Origin: an uncultured Gammaproteobacteria bacterium
GTDB taxonomy: Bacteria; Pseudomonadota; Gammaproteobacteria; Pseudomonadales; Pseudohongiellaceae
NCBI GenBank assembly: GCA_913048385.1
Contig: CAJWVZ010000015.1
Span: 1 to 64,000, forward strand
Length of the DNA stretch: 64,000 bases
Direction of reading: 5' to 3'
Below the pieces are notes generated by a model. The model was given only the letters and a program-made list of their open reading frames with translations. It ran no database searches and was not told where the DNA came from. Below, piece by piece: positions 1-9,062 of this stretch; the first letter of the stretch is position 1; the number at the start of each line of letters is the position of its first letter. A program made the position numbers and the translations under genes.

Positions 1-2
1 TA

Positions 3-110
3 CCTCTCACTTTGACCTACGACCATCGAGCCGTCAATGGTGTAGATGGTGGATTATTTGCGACTTATCTGGGTCAATTACTCGAAGATATACGTTATTT
101 ATCTTTGTAG
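3..110 (+). CDS. 2-oxoacid dehydrogenase E2 (dihydrolipoamide acyltransferase), C-terminal end only
   Basis: The window opens inside a gene; only the last 35 codons and the TAG stop are present. The reading frame starting at base 3 contains YDHRAVNGVDGG, which matches the C-terminal catalytic DHR-x-(I/V)-(D/N)-G motif of lipoate-dependent acyltransferases. The motif histidine and the following Asp/Asn help acyl transfer from lipoyl-lysine to CoA. The tail after it (LLEDIRYLSL) also fits an E2 C-terminus. Whether it is the pyruvate (AceF), 2-oxoglutarate or branched-chain enzyme cannot be told from this fragment. Confidence 0.85.
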   Translation, partial: PLTLTYDHRAVNGVDGGLFATYLGQLLEDIRYLSL

Positions 111-206
111 AAATTGTCTCTTTTCAATAGCAGGTTGAATTGGTAACCCTATCAAATATAGGGCATCAAGTTATCATTGCTAGGCTAAAAAGGAGTGTGA
201 TTTATT

Positions 207-692
207 ATGCCGTCATTCGACATTGTATCTGAGGTTGATGTCCACGAAGTCAACAATGCTATTGAGCAGGCCAATCGGGAAATTGGGACTAGATTTGATT
301 TTAAAGGCGTTGATGCAACTTTTAGCAAAGTTGAAGGCAATGAAATTCGCGTCTGCGCTGAAGTAGATTTCCAGTTGAAACAGATGATGGAAATCTTTCG
401 CTCCAAGCTTGTGAAGAGGGATGTAGACACAAAAAGTTTGATGGAAGGCGAAGTAAGCCAAGTTGGCAAAACCGCGAGCTTATCAGTGAAAATACAGCAA
501 GGAATCGAATCTGACTTGGCCAAAAAGTTGGTTAAACAAATCAAAGAGAAAAAAATGAAGGTGCAGGTATCAATCCAAGGCGAGAAGCTGCGGGTTACCG
601 GGAAAAAACGCGATGACCTTCAAAACGTAATGGGACTCCTCCGAGATTTAAATCCGGACATTCCTCTTCAATTTAATAATTTCCGTGATTAG
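207..692 (+). CDS. yajQ: YajQ-family nucleotide-binding protein
   Basis: Product of 161 residues, the normal length for the YajQ (UPF0234/DUF520) family. It starts with the family signature MPSFDIVSEVD and contains the typical RFDFKG segment; the C-terminal region KVQVSIQGEKLRVTGKKRDDLQ is also characteristic. Members are small soluble proteins with two ferredoxin-like folds that bind nucleotides and, in Xanthomonas and Pseudomonas, cyclic di-GMP, acting as transcriptional co-regulators. The ATG is preceded by AAAAGGAGTG, a good ribosome-binding site. The cyclic di-GMP role is inferred from family members, not visible here. Confidence 0.93.
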   Translation: MPSFDIVSEVDVHEVNNAIEQANREIGTRFDFKGVDATFSKVEGNEIRVCAEVDFQLKQMMEIFRSKLVKRDVDTKSLMEGEVSQVGKTASLSVKIQQGIESDLAKKLVKQIKEKKMKVQVSIQGEKLRVTGKKRDDLQNVMGLLRDLNPDIPLQFNNFRD

Positions 693-718
693 CCTTTTGT
701 TCTAAAGGAGTTTGGTGA

Positions 719-2071
719 TTGACTAAGGTTACAAACTTCAGTGATGCCTTGTTGCAGTTGCGTGACTCTAGGTATTTAACTATTCTTTTATTCGGCTTCT
801 GCAGTGGTTTCCCTTGGGTGCTGCACGGTTCGATCCTTACTATCTGGCTGCAAGACAGCGGGCTATCTCGGTCGTCGATAGGGGTGTTTGGGGTTGTCGC
901 CACGGTATACGCTTTTAATTGGCTTTGGGCACCATTGATCGATCGGTTAAAGATACCTTTGCTGGGTCGGTTTTTAGGTCAGCGTCGTTCTTGGATTGTT
1001 TTTTGCCAATGTATAATTGCCTTTTTAGTTTGGGCGATTAGTCTCATTGATCCTGTCGGTAATCTTTTTGCTTTAGCTTTTTTTGCCTTTGGAATTGCCG
1101 TAAGTTCGGCAACCCTTGATGTTGCTGTTGACGCGTATCGTATCAAGGTCTTTCAGCCCCATGAAATGGATGCGAAGCTCCCATACGCCGCTGCGATGAG
1201 CACTTCAGGTTGGTTTGCAGGTTTTGGGTTTTTGGGGGGAGCTGTAGCGCTTGCTCTCGGAGGTGAGACAATCGGTTTCAGCTGGCCCCAGGTCTATCAA
1301 ATAATTGGTTGTTTTTATGTTTTACTGAATTTGCTCATTTGTGTAATTCCGAGGCCTGAGGCGGAAGAACGAGAAGAACAAGAAGAACTAGCTGGAGTTC
1401 AACCATCGAAAGGTTGGCTGCTTATGAAAGTTCTTGTGCCGTATAAAGAATTTTTTGATCGATGTGGTTTGAAATTAGCATCCTCCGTGCTCCTTTTTTT
1501 ATTATTTTTCAGATTGGGCGAAGCCATGCTGGGTCGAATGTCAATCGTCTTTTATGGGGAAATTGGATTTAGTGTGGATCAGATCAGTTTTTACCAAAAG
1601 TTCTATGGTGGATTATTGACGGCGGGTTTTTCGCTCGTGGGGGCAATGGTCAATACTAGGTTTGGCGTTATAAAGGGTCTTTTTGTTGCGGGTATAGCGA
1701 TGGCTAGTGCAAACCTGTTATTTGCCGTTTTGGCTGCTGTCGGACCAAATACTCAATTGTTCGCTTTTGCGTTAGGCGTCGATAATTTCTTTCAAGCGTT
1801 CGCAACTGTGGCGTTTGTTTCGTTCATTTCATATTTCACATCACGGACTTATACCGGGACCCAGTATGCACTGATGTCCTCGGTTTCCAATTTTGGTCGC
1901 ACAACTCTTGCGGCAGGAAGTGGTTTTGTAGTTGACTATCTAAATGGAGACTGGACGATATTTTTCGTCGTTACGACTCTTTTAGTGATCCCAGGTTTGC
2001 TTTTATTGCTGCGAGTAGGGCGCTTAATTTCGGAAGAGAGAAGCGACGGGAAGGCCTATCTGGATCGCTAA
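719..2071 (+). CDS. ampG: AmpG-type major facilitator permease (muropeptide transporter family)
   Basis: Polytopic inner-membrane protein of 450 residues with about 12 to 14 hydrophobic segments. The N-terminal region (RDSRYLTILLFGFCSGFPW, then LQDSGLSR and WAPLIDR) follows the PAT/AmpG family pattern. AmpG imports GlcNAc-anhydro-muropeptides released by wall turnover for recycling and so influences AmpC induction. Translation starts at a TTG behind TAAAGGAG with good spacing; no ATG lies near. The charged loop near residue 215 (EEREEQEEL) is the expected cytoplasmic central loop. Several AmpG paralogues can occur per genome, so the exact substrate is inferred. It fits with the other wall genes (mrdA, rodA, dacA, rlpA) elsewhere in the window. 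Confidence 0.8.
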   Translation: MTKVTNFSDALLQLRDSRYLTILLFGFCSGFPWVLHGSILTIWLQDSGLSRSSIGVFGVVATVYAFNWLWAPLIDRLKIPLLGRFLGQRRSWIVFCQCIIAFLVWAISLIDPVGNLFALAFFAFGIAVSSATLDVAVDAYRIKVFQPHEMDAKLPYAAAMSTSGWFAGFGFLGGAVALALGGETIGFSWPQVYQIIGCFYVLLNLLICVIPRPEAEEREEQEELAGVQPSKGWLLMKVLVPYKEFFDRCGLKLASSVLLFLLFFRLGEAMLGRMSIVFYGEIGFSVDQISFYQKFYGGLLTAGFSLVGAMVNTRFGVIKGLFVAGIAMASANLLFAVLAAVGPNTQLFAFALGVDNFFQAFATVAFVSFISYFTSRTYTGTQYALMSSVSNFGRTTLAAGSGFVVDYLNGDWTIFFVVTTLLVIPGLLLLLRVGRLISEERSDGKAYLDR

Positions 2072-2088
2072 AACCGATAAAAATTGAT

Positions 2089-2418
2089 CTACTCTTGGGG
2101 ACTTGGCGACCACAAAGAGTTATGCCGATTATTTTTAAAAAAGACACCCTCTCTAGCTAAAAGAGTCAATTGTTCATTATATTTTTCGCTTCCGATGGGA
2201 AAAGACAGCTGGTTTTTAGAATTTGCGACTCTGTGCCAAGGAAGTTTGCTATTAGCGGGAAGTAGGCGAAGGCAACGCCCGACGTAGCGAGCGTGGCCAG
2301 GCAGGCCTGCAAGTGTTGCAATCTGTTTGTAGGTAGCGACTCTACCAAAGGGAATCTTGGAAACCGCGTGCCAAACTTGTGACTCTTGCTCTTCTTGCTT
2401 GGTAATATCGATTCTCAC
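2089..2418 (-). CDS. Alkyltransferase-like (ATL) DNA-binding protein
   Basis: Product of 109 residues that corresponds to the C-terminal DNA-binding domain of O6-alkylguanine transferases. The helix-turn-helix part is seen in FGRVATYKQIATLAG and the arginine-finger region in GHARYVGR. The methyl-acceptor motif PCHRV is replaced by PWHRV (residues 60-64), so the acceptor cysteine is a tryptophan. This substitution defines ATL proteins, which bind O6-alkylguanine without repairing it and hand the lesion to nucleotide excision repair. The start used is GTG (2418). The gene converges on the AmpG-type gene with only 17 bases between stops, leaving no room for a separate terminator. Confidence 0.88.
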   Translation of the reverse strand: MRIDITKQEEQESQVWHAVSKIPFGRVATYKQIATLAGLPGHARYVGRCLRLLPANSKLPWHRVANSKNQLSFPIGSEKYNEQLTLLAREGVFFKNNRHNSLWSPSPQE

Positions 2419-2574
2419 CCGGCCGGCGGTGCGCTAGCTCTGTAATTTTTGGTGTATGGTGCTTGGTTTTAGATTTATAATTGTAGACCATGAGCCCTCT
2501 GACGATAGCAGTAACAGAGGATTGAGTCTAAATTCTAAGAGTCTTTAAATTATCTGTTGGAAATTGAGGTGGTC

Positions 2575-3084
2575 GTGCGCTTTGCCTTTATTCTTTTTAT
2601 TGTGGTTCCGTTAGCAGAGATGGTCCTGCTGTTTGAGGTCGCCGACAAGGTTGGGGGTGGGGCAACTCTCTTAATGGTGATTGGAACAGCGGTCGTCGGA
2701 GTTCAAGTCCTGAAGCATCAAGGATTTTCTACTCTGATGAGAGCAAAAGACAAGTTACAAACAGGCAAAATCCCAGCGCAAGAGATGGTGGAAGGTATGC
2801 TCCTCGCATCTGCAGGTGCATTGATGTTAACACCCGGGTTCATAACTGATACGGTCGGTTTTATTTTTCTTGCTGCTCCACTGAGGAGGGTCCTTGCGGA
2901 TAAAATTTTGGCCACTGGATTCTTAACAACTATGGGTAGTGGACGGTCTGAGGGCTTCGACGCAAGCATGGGAGCAAGCCAAGGAGGTAGTACATCTGAC
3001 ATCATTATCGATGGGGAGTATACTTCGGGTGATTCGCATCGGGCGGAATCGATCTTGGAAGATAGTAAAAGAGATACGCGTTAA
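2575..3084 (+). CDS. fxsA: FxsA family membrane protein
   Basis: Membrane protein of about 169 residues with an N-terminal hydrophobic segment (FAFILFIVVPLAEMVLLFEVAD) and further segments (VGGGATLLMVIGTAVVGVQVL and GALMLTPGFITDTVGF); the PGFITD motif is the family hallmark. FxsA in E. coli suppresses F-exclusion of phage T7; its cell function is unknown. A TTG at 2557 is an alternative start, but the GTG at 2575 has GAGG five bases before it and gives the usual short N-terminus. It sits directly upstream of groES, the common arrangement in gammaproteobacteria, but the groES promoter lies between them. The C-terminal 40 residues are polar and probably disordered. Confidence 0.88.
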   Translation: MRFAFILFIVVPLAEMVLLFEVADKVGGGATLLMVIGTAVVGVQVLKHQGFSTLMRAKDKLQTGKIPAQEMVEGMLLASAGALMLTPGFITDTVGFIFLAAPLRRVLADKILATGFLTTMGSGRSEGFDASMGASQGGSTSDIIIDGEYTSGDSHRAESILEDSKRDTR

Positions 3085-3187
3085 GTAGCACTGACTCCAG
3101 TATTTCTGACTTTTTGCTGACGTCAGTCATCATTTTATGGCGATTTAAGCTTGTTCTGATTTATTGGAAAAAACTTTCGATTAGGCA

Positions 3188-3213
3188 TTGAATTCGTTCT
3201 TCTGAAGCCCCAT
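3188..3213 (+). promoter_or_regulatory. Sigma-32 (heat-shock) promoter of groES-groEL
   Basis: TTGAA at 3188-3192 and CCCCAT at 3208-3213 match the sigma-32 consensus (CTTGAAA, 11 to 16 bases, CCCCATNT). The spacing of about 13 bases between the boxes is right, and the site lies about 105 bases upstream of the groES ATG. Heat induction of the chaperonin operon is inferred from this. Confidence 0.8.
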
Positions 3214-3254
3214 AGAGAAGTCATCGGTCCACTTTGTGGATTTTAAGTGCAGTC

Positions 3255-3289
3255 AAGCAGTCTTAGATGCTTGCGAGACTGTTTTTTTT
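3255..3289 (+). terminator. Terminator-like hairpin in the groES 5' leader
   Basis: CAGTCT (3258-3263) can pair with AGACTG (3276-3281) around a 12-base loop, and the hairpin is followed at once by eight Ts (3282-3289). G-U and A-U pairs could extend the stem. A competing pairing, AAGCA (3255-3259) with TGCTT (3268-3272), excludes the first. The element lies between the sigma-32 promoter and the groES ATG, so it could act as an attenuator or simply limit basal read-through. It is seen by eye only, with no folding computed. Confidence 0.45.
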
Positions 3290-3316
3290 ACCAACACATT
3301 TGTGAGGAGTGACACA

Positions 3317-3607
3317 ATGAATATTCGGCCGCTACAGGATCGAGTCGTTGTTCGACGTATGGAAGAGGAAACTACGAGCGCAGGGGGTATTGTTTTGCCT
3401 GGATCTGCGACTGAGAAGCCGGCTCAAGGAGAGGTTTTAGCAGTGGGTCCCGGAAAACGTCAAGAGGGCGGCGCGTTACAACCGATTGATTTAAAAGTGG
3501 GTGACACTGTTGTTTTCGGTAAGTATGCGAGTAACACCGTAAAAATTGACGACGAAGAGCTTCTAATTCTAAACGAAAGCGAAATCTTTGGTGTAATTGA
3601 AAGTTAA
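3317..3607 (+). CDS. groES: Co-chaperonin GroES
   Basis: Product of 96 residues with the normal GroES length. [14 protein letters not shown] is the classical N-terminus, [15 protein letters not shown] the mobile loop that contacts GroEL, and [16 protein letters not shown] the normal end. The heptameric lid closes the GroEL cavity over folding proteins in the cytoplasm. The frame is open farther upstream, but the ATG at 3317 follows GAGGAGTGACACA, an excellent ribosome-binding site, and gives the family N-terminus. It is followed by groEL after 63 bases, and both are expected on one heat-shock transcript. Confidence 0.98.
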   Translation: MNIRPLQDRVVVRRMEEETTSAGGIVLPGSATEKPAQGEVLAVGPGKRQEGGALQPIDLKVGDTVVFGKYASNTVKIDDEELLILNESEIFGVIES

Positions 3608-5320
<1,713 letters not shown>

Positions 5321-5335
5321 ATCTATTAAAAAAAA

Positions 5336-5362
5336 GCAGAGCCATTGGCTCTGCTTTTTTTT
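5336..5362 (+). terminator. Rho-independent terminator after groEL, probably bidirectional
   Basis: GCAGAGCC (5336-5343) and GGCTCTGC (5347-5354) form a perfect 8-bp stem with a 3-base loop, followed by eight Ts. A run of As lies on the other side, so the same hairpin can end the gene arriving on the minus strand (stop at 5385). Confidence 0.93.
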
Positions 5363-5384
5363 GTCTAAAAATTAGTGCTTCTTT

Positions 5385-6065
5385 TTACAACAACTGAAGA
5401 CAGAGCATCAGGCCAAGAGTAAGTAATACACCCATGTGTATAACGCCAACAACACTTGCCATAGGCCCCATCTTCCCCTTGATTGCGTTTAATTCAAGTC
5501 CTAGAACAATAATTATTGCGACAGCGAGGCCAAGGTCGCTTACGCCCATGTCAGTTTGAGCTGACATTGGAATGCTTCCGGCGCCGCCTAAGTGACCTGA
5601 CGCGCCCATAAAAAACAGCATCGGCAAAGAAAACAGTGTATTGGTGCGCGATGCCAGTCCTGCCTTCCCTTGAGCGCTCGGCGCCTCTGGACGCGCGGAG
5701 CGTCCAGCCATCACTTCAGCATTCGATTCGATTACTATTTTTTGGTTCGGCCAAATTATAAGCCAAACGTTAAGGAACATAAGTGTTCCTAAAAGCATCC
5801 CTATAGCGATGTAATAATTCGTTGCAACGCCAAGATACGCGGCGAGTGCGAGGCCGGATAAAAAAGTGAAAAGCGCTCCAAAACGGAACCACCACAGCGC
5901 TCTGGGGACCAATTGTGAGATAGCTGAAGACTTAGCACCGGGTTCTGCTTCCTTAAAATATTCTGTCTGAACAAAATTGAAGTAGTAGAGGAGACCAATC
6001 CACACAACTCCTGCAAGCATGTGGATCCAGCGGACTAAGTAGCTGTCTAGAGCGGAGATTTCCAT
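5385..6065 (-). CDS. PuuD-like (urate oxidase N-terminal domain family) membrane protein
   Basis: Integral membrane protein of 226 residues with six or seven hydrophobic segments. RWIHMLAGVVWIGLLYYFNFVQ, VPRALWWFRFGALFTFLSGLAL and the later IWPNQKIVI segment are typical of the membrane domain of PuuD-type urate hydroxylases. Full PuuD carries a C-terminal cytochrome c domain with a CXXCH motif; none is present here, so this is the membrane domain alone. No purine-degradation genes are nearby, so a urate role is uncertain. Possible haem-ligand histidines are H15 and the late H near residue 210. The gene stands alone, converging on groEL. Confidence 0.7.
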   Translation of the reverse strand: MEISALDSYLVRWIHMLAGVVWIGLLYYFNFVQTEYFKEAEPGAKSSAISQLVPRALWWFRFGALFTFLSGLALAAYLGVATNYYIAIGMLLGTLMFLNVWLIIWPNQKIVIESNAEVMAGRSARPEAPSAQGKAGLASRTNTLFSLPMLFFMGASGHLGGAGSIPMSAQTDMGVSDLGLAVAIIIVLGLELNAIKGKMGPMASVVGVIHMGVLLTLGLMLCLQLL

Positions 6066-6203
6066 AAATACGTTCCTCGTTTTGATAGTATTAGTTTTTC
6101 CGGTATTTTAGCATTGGGGTTTTGATGATGCCATCGCTCTGGCAAAAGCATTCGTTAATATTTAACGATGGCCAGCCGCCCTAATTTTAAGGATAATAAG
6201 GGT

Positions 6204-7016
6204 ATGGCAAACAAAAGTGACCTAGACGATATACCTCCAATGGTCCCCGAGATAGACGATGTCAACACACATCGCACGGGCAGGAGAACCCAGGGACAAG
6301 AGATAGTTGCTCCGCCCTATGGCAAGCATCAAACTTATAGATCAAATGTTTCTGGATGGATGAGGTTTTCGATATTTGCGTTGTCGCTTAGTTTTTTAGG
6401 CTCAGCTTACCTCGGTTATTTAGCATACTCAGACGCATTGTCTGAAAGAGAAGCGGCGTTGATGAGAATTACTGACCTTGAACGCCGGTTGTCCTTTGTT
6501 GGTGACAACGCAGAAGAGTCCAATTTAAATTTAAATGAGCGTATTGATTTTAATTTCTCTGAGATAGACAAGCTTTGGGCCGCAAGGAGAGTGATAAACG
6601 GCTCTTTAGAAGATATTCAAGGTGGCGTTGCGCGCACTGAGTTGATAAATCGTGGGCAAGATGAGTCTTTAACGGATCTTAATAAAAAGTTAGCGCAGGC
6701 ATCTGAGGAAATAGTGAGTCTTGCAGCGTCATTGAATTCCGCCGAGATAGCTCTCTCTGAAGTTGTCCTTGATGTCGAATTACTCGATGAAAGTGTGAAT
6801 GGTCTCGCAAAATTGCGGTCTGATTTGGAATTAATTCGACAATCGTTGAATAGCGGCGATAGTACTGTTCTAGGACTTGCTGGACGCTTAGAGTATATGG
6901 AAGAGTCCATGGAGTCGATTAATGCGCATCGCTTACAAGTGAATGAAAGCTTGTACCGCTTGCAAGAGAGACTCGAATTAATTCAACGATCAGCATCAGT
7001 GCCCGCCGGAATCTAA
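6204..7016 (+). CDS. Single-pass membrane protein with long periplasmic coiled coil, function unknown
   Basis: I do not recognise a family. The product (270 residues from this start) has a polar, proline-rich cytoplasmic part of about 55 residues, one membrane segment (about 60-80, FSIFALSLSFLGSAYLGYLAY), then about 190 residues rich in E, L, S, N and R with heptad-like spacing, predicted as coiled coil. The architecture recalls envelope or division scaffolds, but no motif supports a specific role. An upstream ATG at 6168 lacks a ribosome-binding site, whereas 6204 follows AAGGA with 10 bases spacing. It is a single gene between two oppositely oriented ones. Confidence 0.65.
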   Translation: MANKSDLDDIPPMVPEIDDVNTHRTGRRTQGQEIVAPPYGKHQTYRSNVSGWMRFSIFALSLSFLGSAYLGYLAYSDALSEREAALMRITDLERRLSFVGDNAEESNLNLNERIDFNFSEIDKLWAARRVINGSLEDIQGGVARTELINRGQDESLTDLNKKLAQASEEIVSLAASLNSAEIALSEVVLDVELLDESVNGLAKLRSDLELIRQSLNSGDSTVLGLAGRLEYMEESMESINAHRLQVNESLYRLQERLELIQRSASVPAGI

Positions 7017-7038
7017 TCCCTGTTAGATTTTTTAAGAC

Positions 7039-7833
7039 TTATGTGCCGCTAAACTTAGGTGTGCGTTTCTCGATAAATGCGGTCACCCCTTCTTGGAAAT
7101 CATCGCGTGAGGCGCAATCGGCGAACGCTTCTGCTTCTGCTTGCAATTGGGATTCGAACTCACTTTCTAATGATCTATAGAAAAGCGCTTTAGTATTGCC
7201 GTAGACGTGTGTCGGTCCGTTGGCGAGTTTCGTCGCAAGCGCATGAGTTTCTTGTGCTAAGTTCTCTGAGGCCACAACAAAATTTATCATTCCGATATTC
7301 TTTGCGTCTTCGGCGGAAAAGCGCTCACCAAGCAGTGCAATTTCCATTGCTTTTTTTATTCCAACTGCTCGAGGCAGGTGGAAGGATGACGAGCCATCGG
7401 GACTCGTACCTATCTTGCAGTAAGCGAGCGTAAAAAATGCATCCTCAGAGGCGATAACTAGATCGCATGCGAGCGCGATGCTGACCCCTGCGCCAGCAGA
7501 GGCCCCCCTGCAACTGGCTATTATTGGCTTTGGCATACGACGCATCGAAAACATTATAGGGTGTAAGTCGTGTATTCGAAGTAAAAATTCTTTTTTGATC
7601 TCAGCTCTGGGTTTATTTATCGATTGGCCCATTCCCTTAACATCACCGCCAGCCATAAAGTGCTCGCCAGCGCCATTCAGCACGACACAACGCACGGACG
7701 GATCATGTTCAACGTCATGAAGGGCCTCAATAAGTTCTTCACGCATCTCCAAGCTGAGGGCGTTACGTGCTTCTGGTCGATTCATTGTTAAAGTAGCGAC
7801 GCCGCTCTCGTGTTTTATTTCTAAATCTGACAT
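7039..7833 (-). CDS. Enoyl-CoA hydratase/isomerase family protein
   Basis: Crotonase-fold protein of 264 residues. The N-terminus (VATLTMNRPEARNALS), the oxyanion-hole segments (EHFMAGGDVKGM and SCRGASAGAGVSIALACDLVIAS) and the catalytic-loop region (KIGTSPDGSSSFHLPRAVG) are visible. In the second region the usual hydratase glutamates are not both clear, so hydratase, isomerase or another crotonase activity is possible. The frame is open to 7872, but the ATG at 7833 follows AAGGAGATTAAG and gives the family start MSDLEI. A paralogue lies at 10515-11300. No beta-oxidation operon surrounds it. Confidence 0.88.
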   Translation of the reverse strand: MSDLEIKHESGVATLTMNRPEARNALSLEMREELIEALHDVEHDPSVRCVVLNGAGEHFMAGGDVKGMGQSINKPRAEIKKEFLLRIHDLHPIMFSMRRMPKPIIASCRGASAGAGVSIALACDLVIASEDAFFTLAYCKIGTSPDGSSSFHLPRAVGIKKAMEIALLGERFSAEDAKNIGMINFVVASENLAQETHALATKLANGPTHVYGNTKALFYRSLESEFESQLQAEAEAFADCASRDDFQEGVTAFIEKRTPKFSGT

Positions 7834-7924
7834 CTTAATCTCCTTGAAGCTTATCCTTGCATAATACATCATCTTTTCCTTTTTAGTACTAGCAGTTAAT
7901 CAGAGTAGTGCTGCCAGGTTAAAC

Positions 7925-7952
7925 TTGGTTTGTTTGTGAGTTCGCGTATAAT
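7925..7952 (+). promoter_or_regulatory. Sigma-70 promoter of tRNA-Leu
   Basis: TATAAT at 7947-7952 is a perfect -10 box and TTGGTT at 7925-7930 a partial -35 box, separated by 16 bases. Transcription would start about 7959, some 16 bases before the mature tRNA end. Confidence 0.65.
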
Positions 7953-7974
7953 GCTGTTCGAAATTACTTCATAT

Positions 7975-8059
7975 GCGGATGTGGCGGAATTGGTAGACGC
8001 GCTAGATTTAGGTTCTAGTATCGAAAGGTGTGGGAGTTCAAGTCTCCCCATCCGCACCA
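7975..8059 (+). tRNA. tRNA-Leu (anticodon UAG)
   Basis: The acceptor stem GCGGATG pairs with CATCCGC and the gene encodes its own ACCA end. The anticodon stem CTAGA/TCTAG (8002-8006 and 8014-8018) encloses the loop TTTAGGT with anticodon TAG at 8009-8011, which reads CUN leucine codons. The long variable arm (TATCGAAAGGTG region) is that of a class II tRNA, and GTTCAAGTC marks the T arm. Length is 85 bases. Confidence 0.97.
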
Positions 8060-8131
8060 TTTTTGGTAAATTCTCTCTCTATTTTGAAACAACCGAAGGA
8101 GTTGCAATGACTCTTCCCGAGGTGACTTCAT

Positions 8132-8878
8132 ATGTTTGCTGCGCTTGTTGATCTGACATCTGTTTTATTTATCTCCCTTCCAATTGGTTGCGCTTTTATC
8201 GCGAGCAAAGGGTCCAAATACGGATTTGTTATAGCGAGAAGTATTATTGTTCAAGTAGGGGTTATTGCGGCATTAATAGGCGCGATTTTTATGCTCGGCA
8301 GCCTGTCAGACCCAGACGCTCTGTACCCAGCAACTTCTATTTTGCTCCTTGCGTTCGTTTATGCGTTTATTTTCCGTGGGGTCGCCGGTTTAGTTGTCAA
8401 TAACTGTGAAATTGATTTGCCTCTAGAGTTTGAATTTAAGTTTCTCGCGGCGGCATGTTTTATTTTTTTATTGAGCTTGAGTTGGGTCATCTCTGTAATT
8501 GGAGATTTTTTTGCTTTTATGGATTTTGGATCAGCGTTGTTCCTATTAGCCTCAATCAGTTGTATCTTATTTATTGGCGTCGTCAGTGACGCTGAAAATA
8601 TTTTGAAACTTGTCGCCGACTCTTTGCCTTTTGCTGGTTTAATTGGGTTCTTGATTGGATTCGTTTTATGCCTCGCTTTTGCGGATGACCCAGCTGCTAT
8701 TGGTCCTGCTCTGGCTTTTGGTTTCATTTCACTGTTGTACACAAATTGTATCTCTGTGTTTATCAAACTGGCCAAGCCGTGCGTAAATCACAATAGCGAA
8801 GTCATTGGATGGCACTATGGAGTGTTTGTTCTTATTGGGATTGGTTCTTGTTGGGCTCTGCTGATAAGCTTGGTCTAG
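8132..8878 (+). CDS. MotA/TolQ/ExbB-like membrane protein with two repeated halves
   Basis: Membrane protein of 248 residues with about eight hydrophobic segments. Residues about 43-90 and 168-215 resemble each other: each has a glycine-rich helix (GVIAALIGAIFML; GLIGFLIGFVLCL), a short loop with DPDALYPA or DPAAIGPA, and a following helix. The second copy strongly resembles the MotA/ExbB/TolQ channel segment that ends in D-P-x-x-x-G-P-A. No MotB, ExbD or TolR partner is next to it, so ion conduction and any motor role are not shown. The ATG follows GAGGTGACTTCAT. A 14-codon ORF (8107-8151) with a stronger ribosome-binding site overlaps the start. tRNA-Leu lies just upstream. Confidence 0.6.
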   Translation: MFAALVDLTSVLFISLPIGCAFIASKGSKYGFVIARSIIVQVGVIAALIGAIFMLGSLSDPDALYPATSILLLAFVYAFIFRGVAGLVVNNCEIDLPLEFEFKFLAAACFIFLLSLSWVISVIGDFFAFMDFGSALFLLASISCILFIGVVSDAENILKLVADSLPFAGLIGFLIGFVLCLAFADDPAAIGPALAFGFISLLYTNCISVFIKLAKPCVNHNSEVIGWHYGVFVLIGIGSCWALLISLV

Positions 8879-9062
8879 GATAAATTAAAGCTTCAGAAGA
8901 CGCATTCTGTGGAACAAGAATATACTGATACCTGTCAATTAATTCTGTTCTTTTTGACGACCAGTTTTGTTAATGCGAGTTTATTTGAAAAGATTATGAA
9001 CTCCTCAATGCGAGTAAACTGCTATTAAACTTCCAACATTTTTAAAAAACCGAAATCGTAAA

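Noticed and set aside
111-206. Hairpin CCCTAT/ATAGGG after the E2 gene as a terminator
   Set aside because: Only six base pairs, mostly weak, and no T-run follows.
3117-3126. Palindrome CTGACGTCAG downstream of fxsA as an operator
   Set aside because: A ten-base palindrome is common by chance, and no second copy or known regulator is linked.
7209-7433. Plus-strand frames inside the two enoyl-CoA hydratase genes
   Set aside because: Antisense shadows of well-supported coding sequences.
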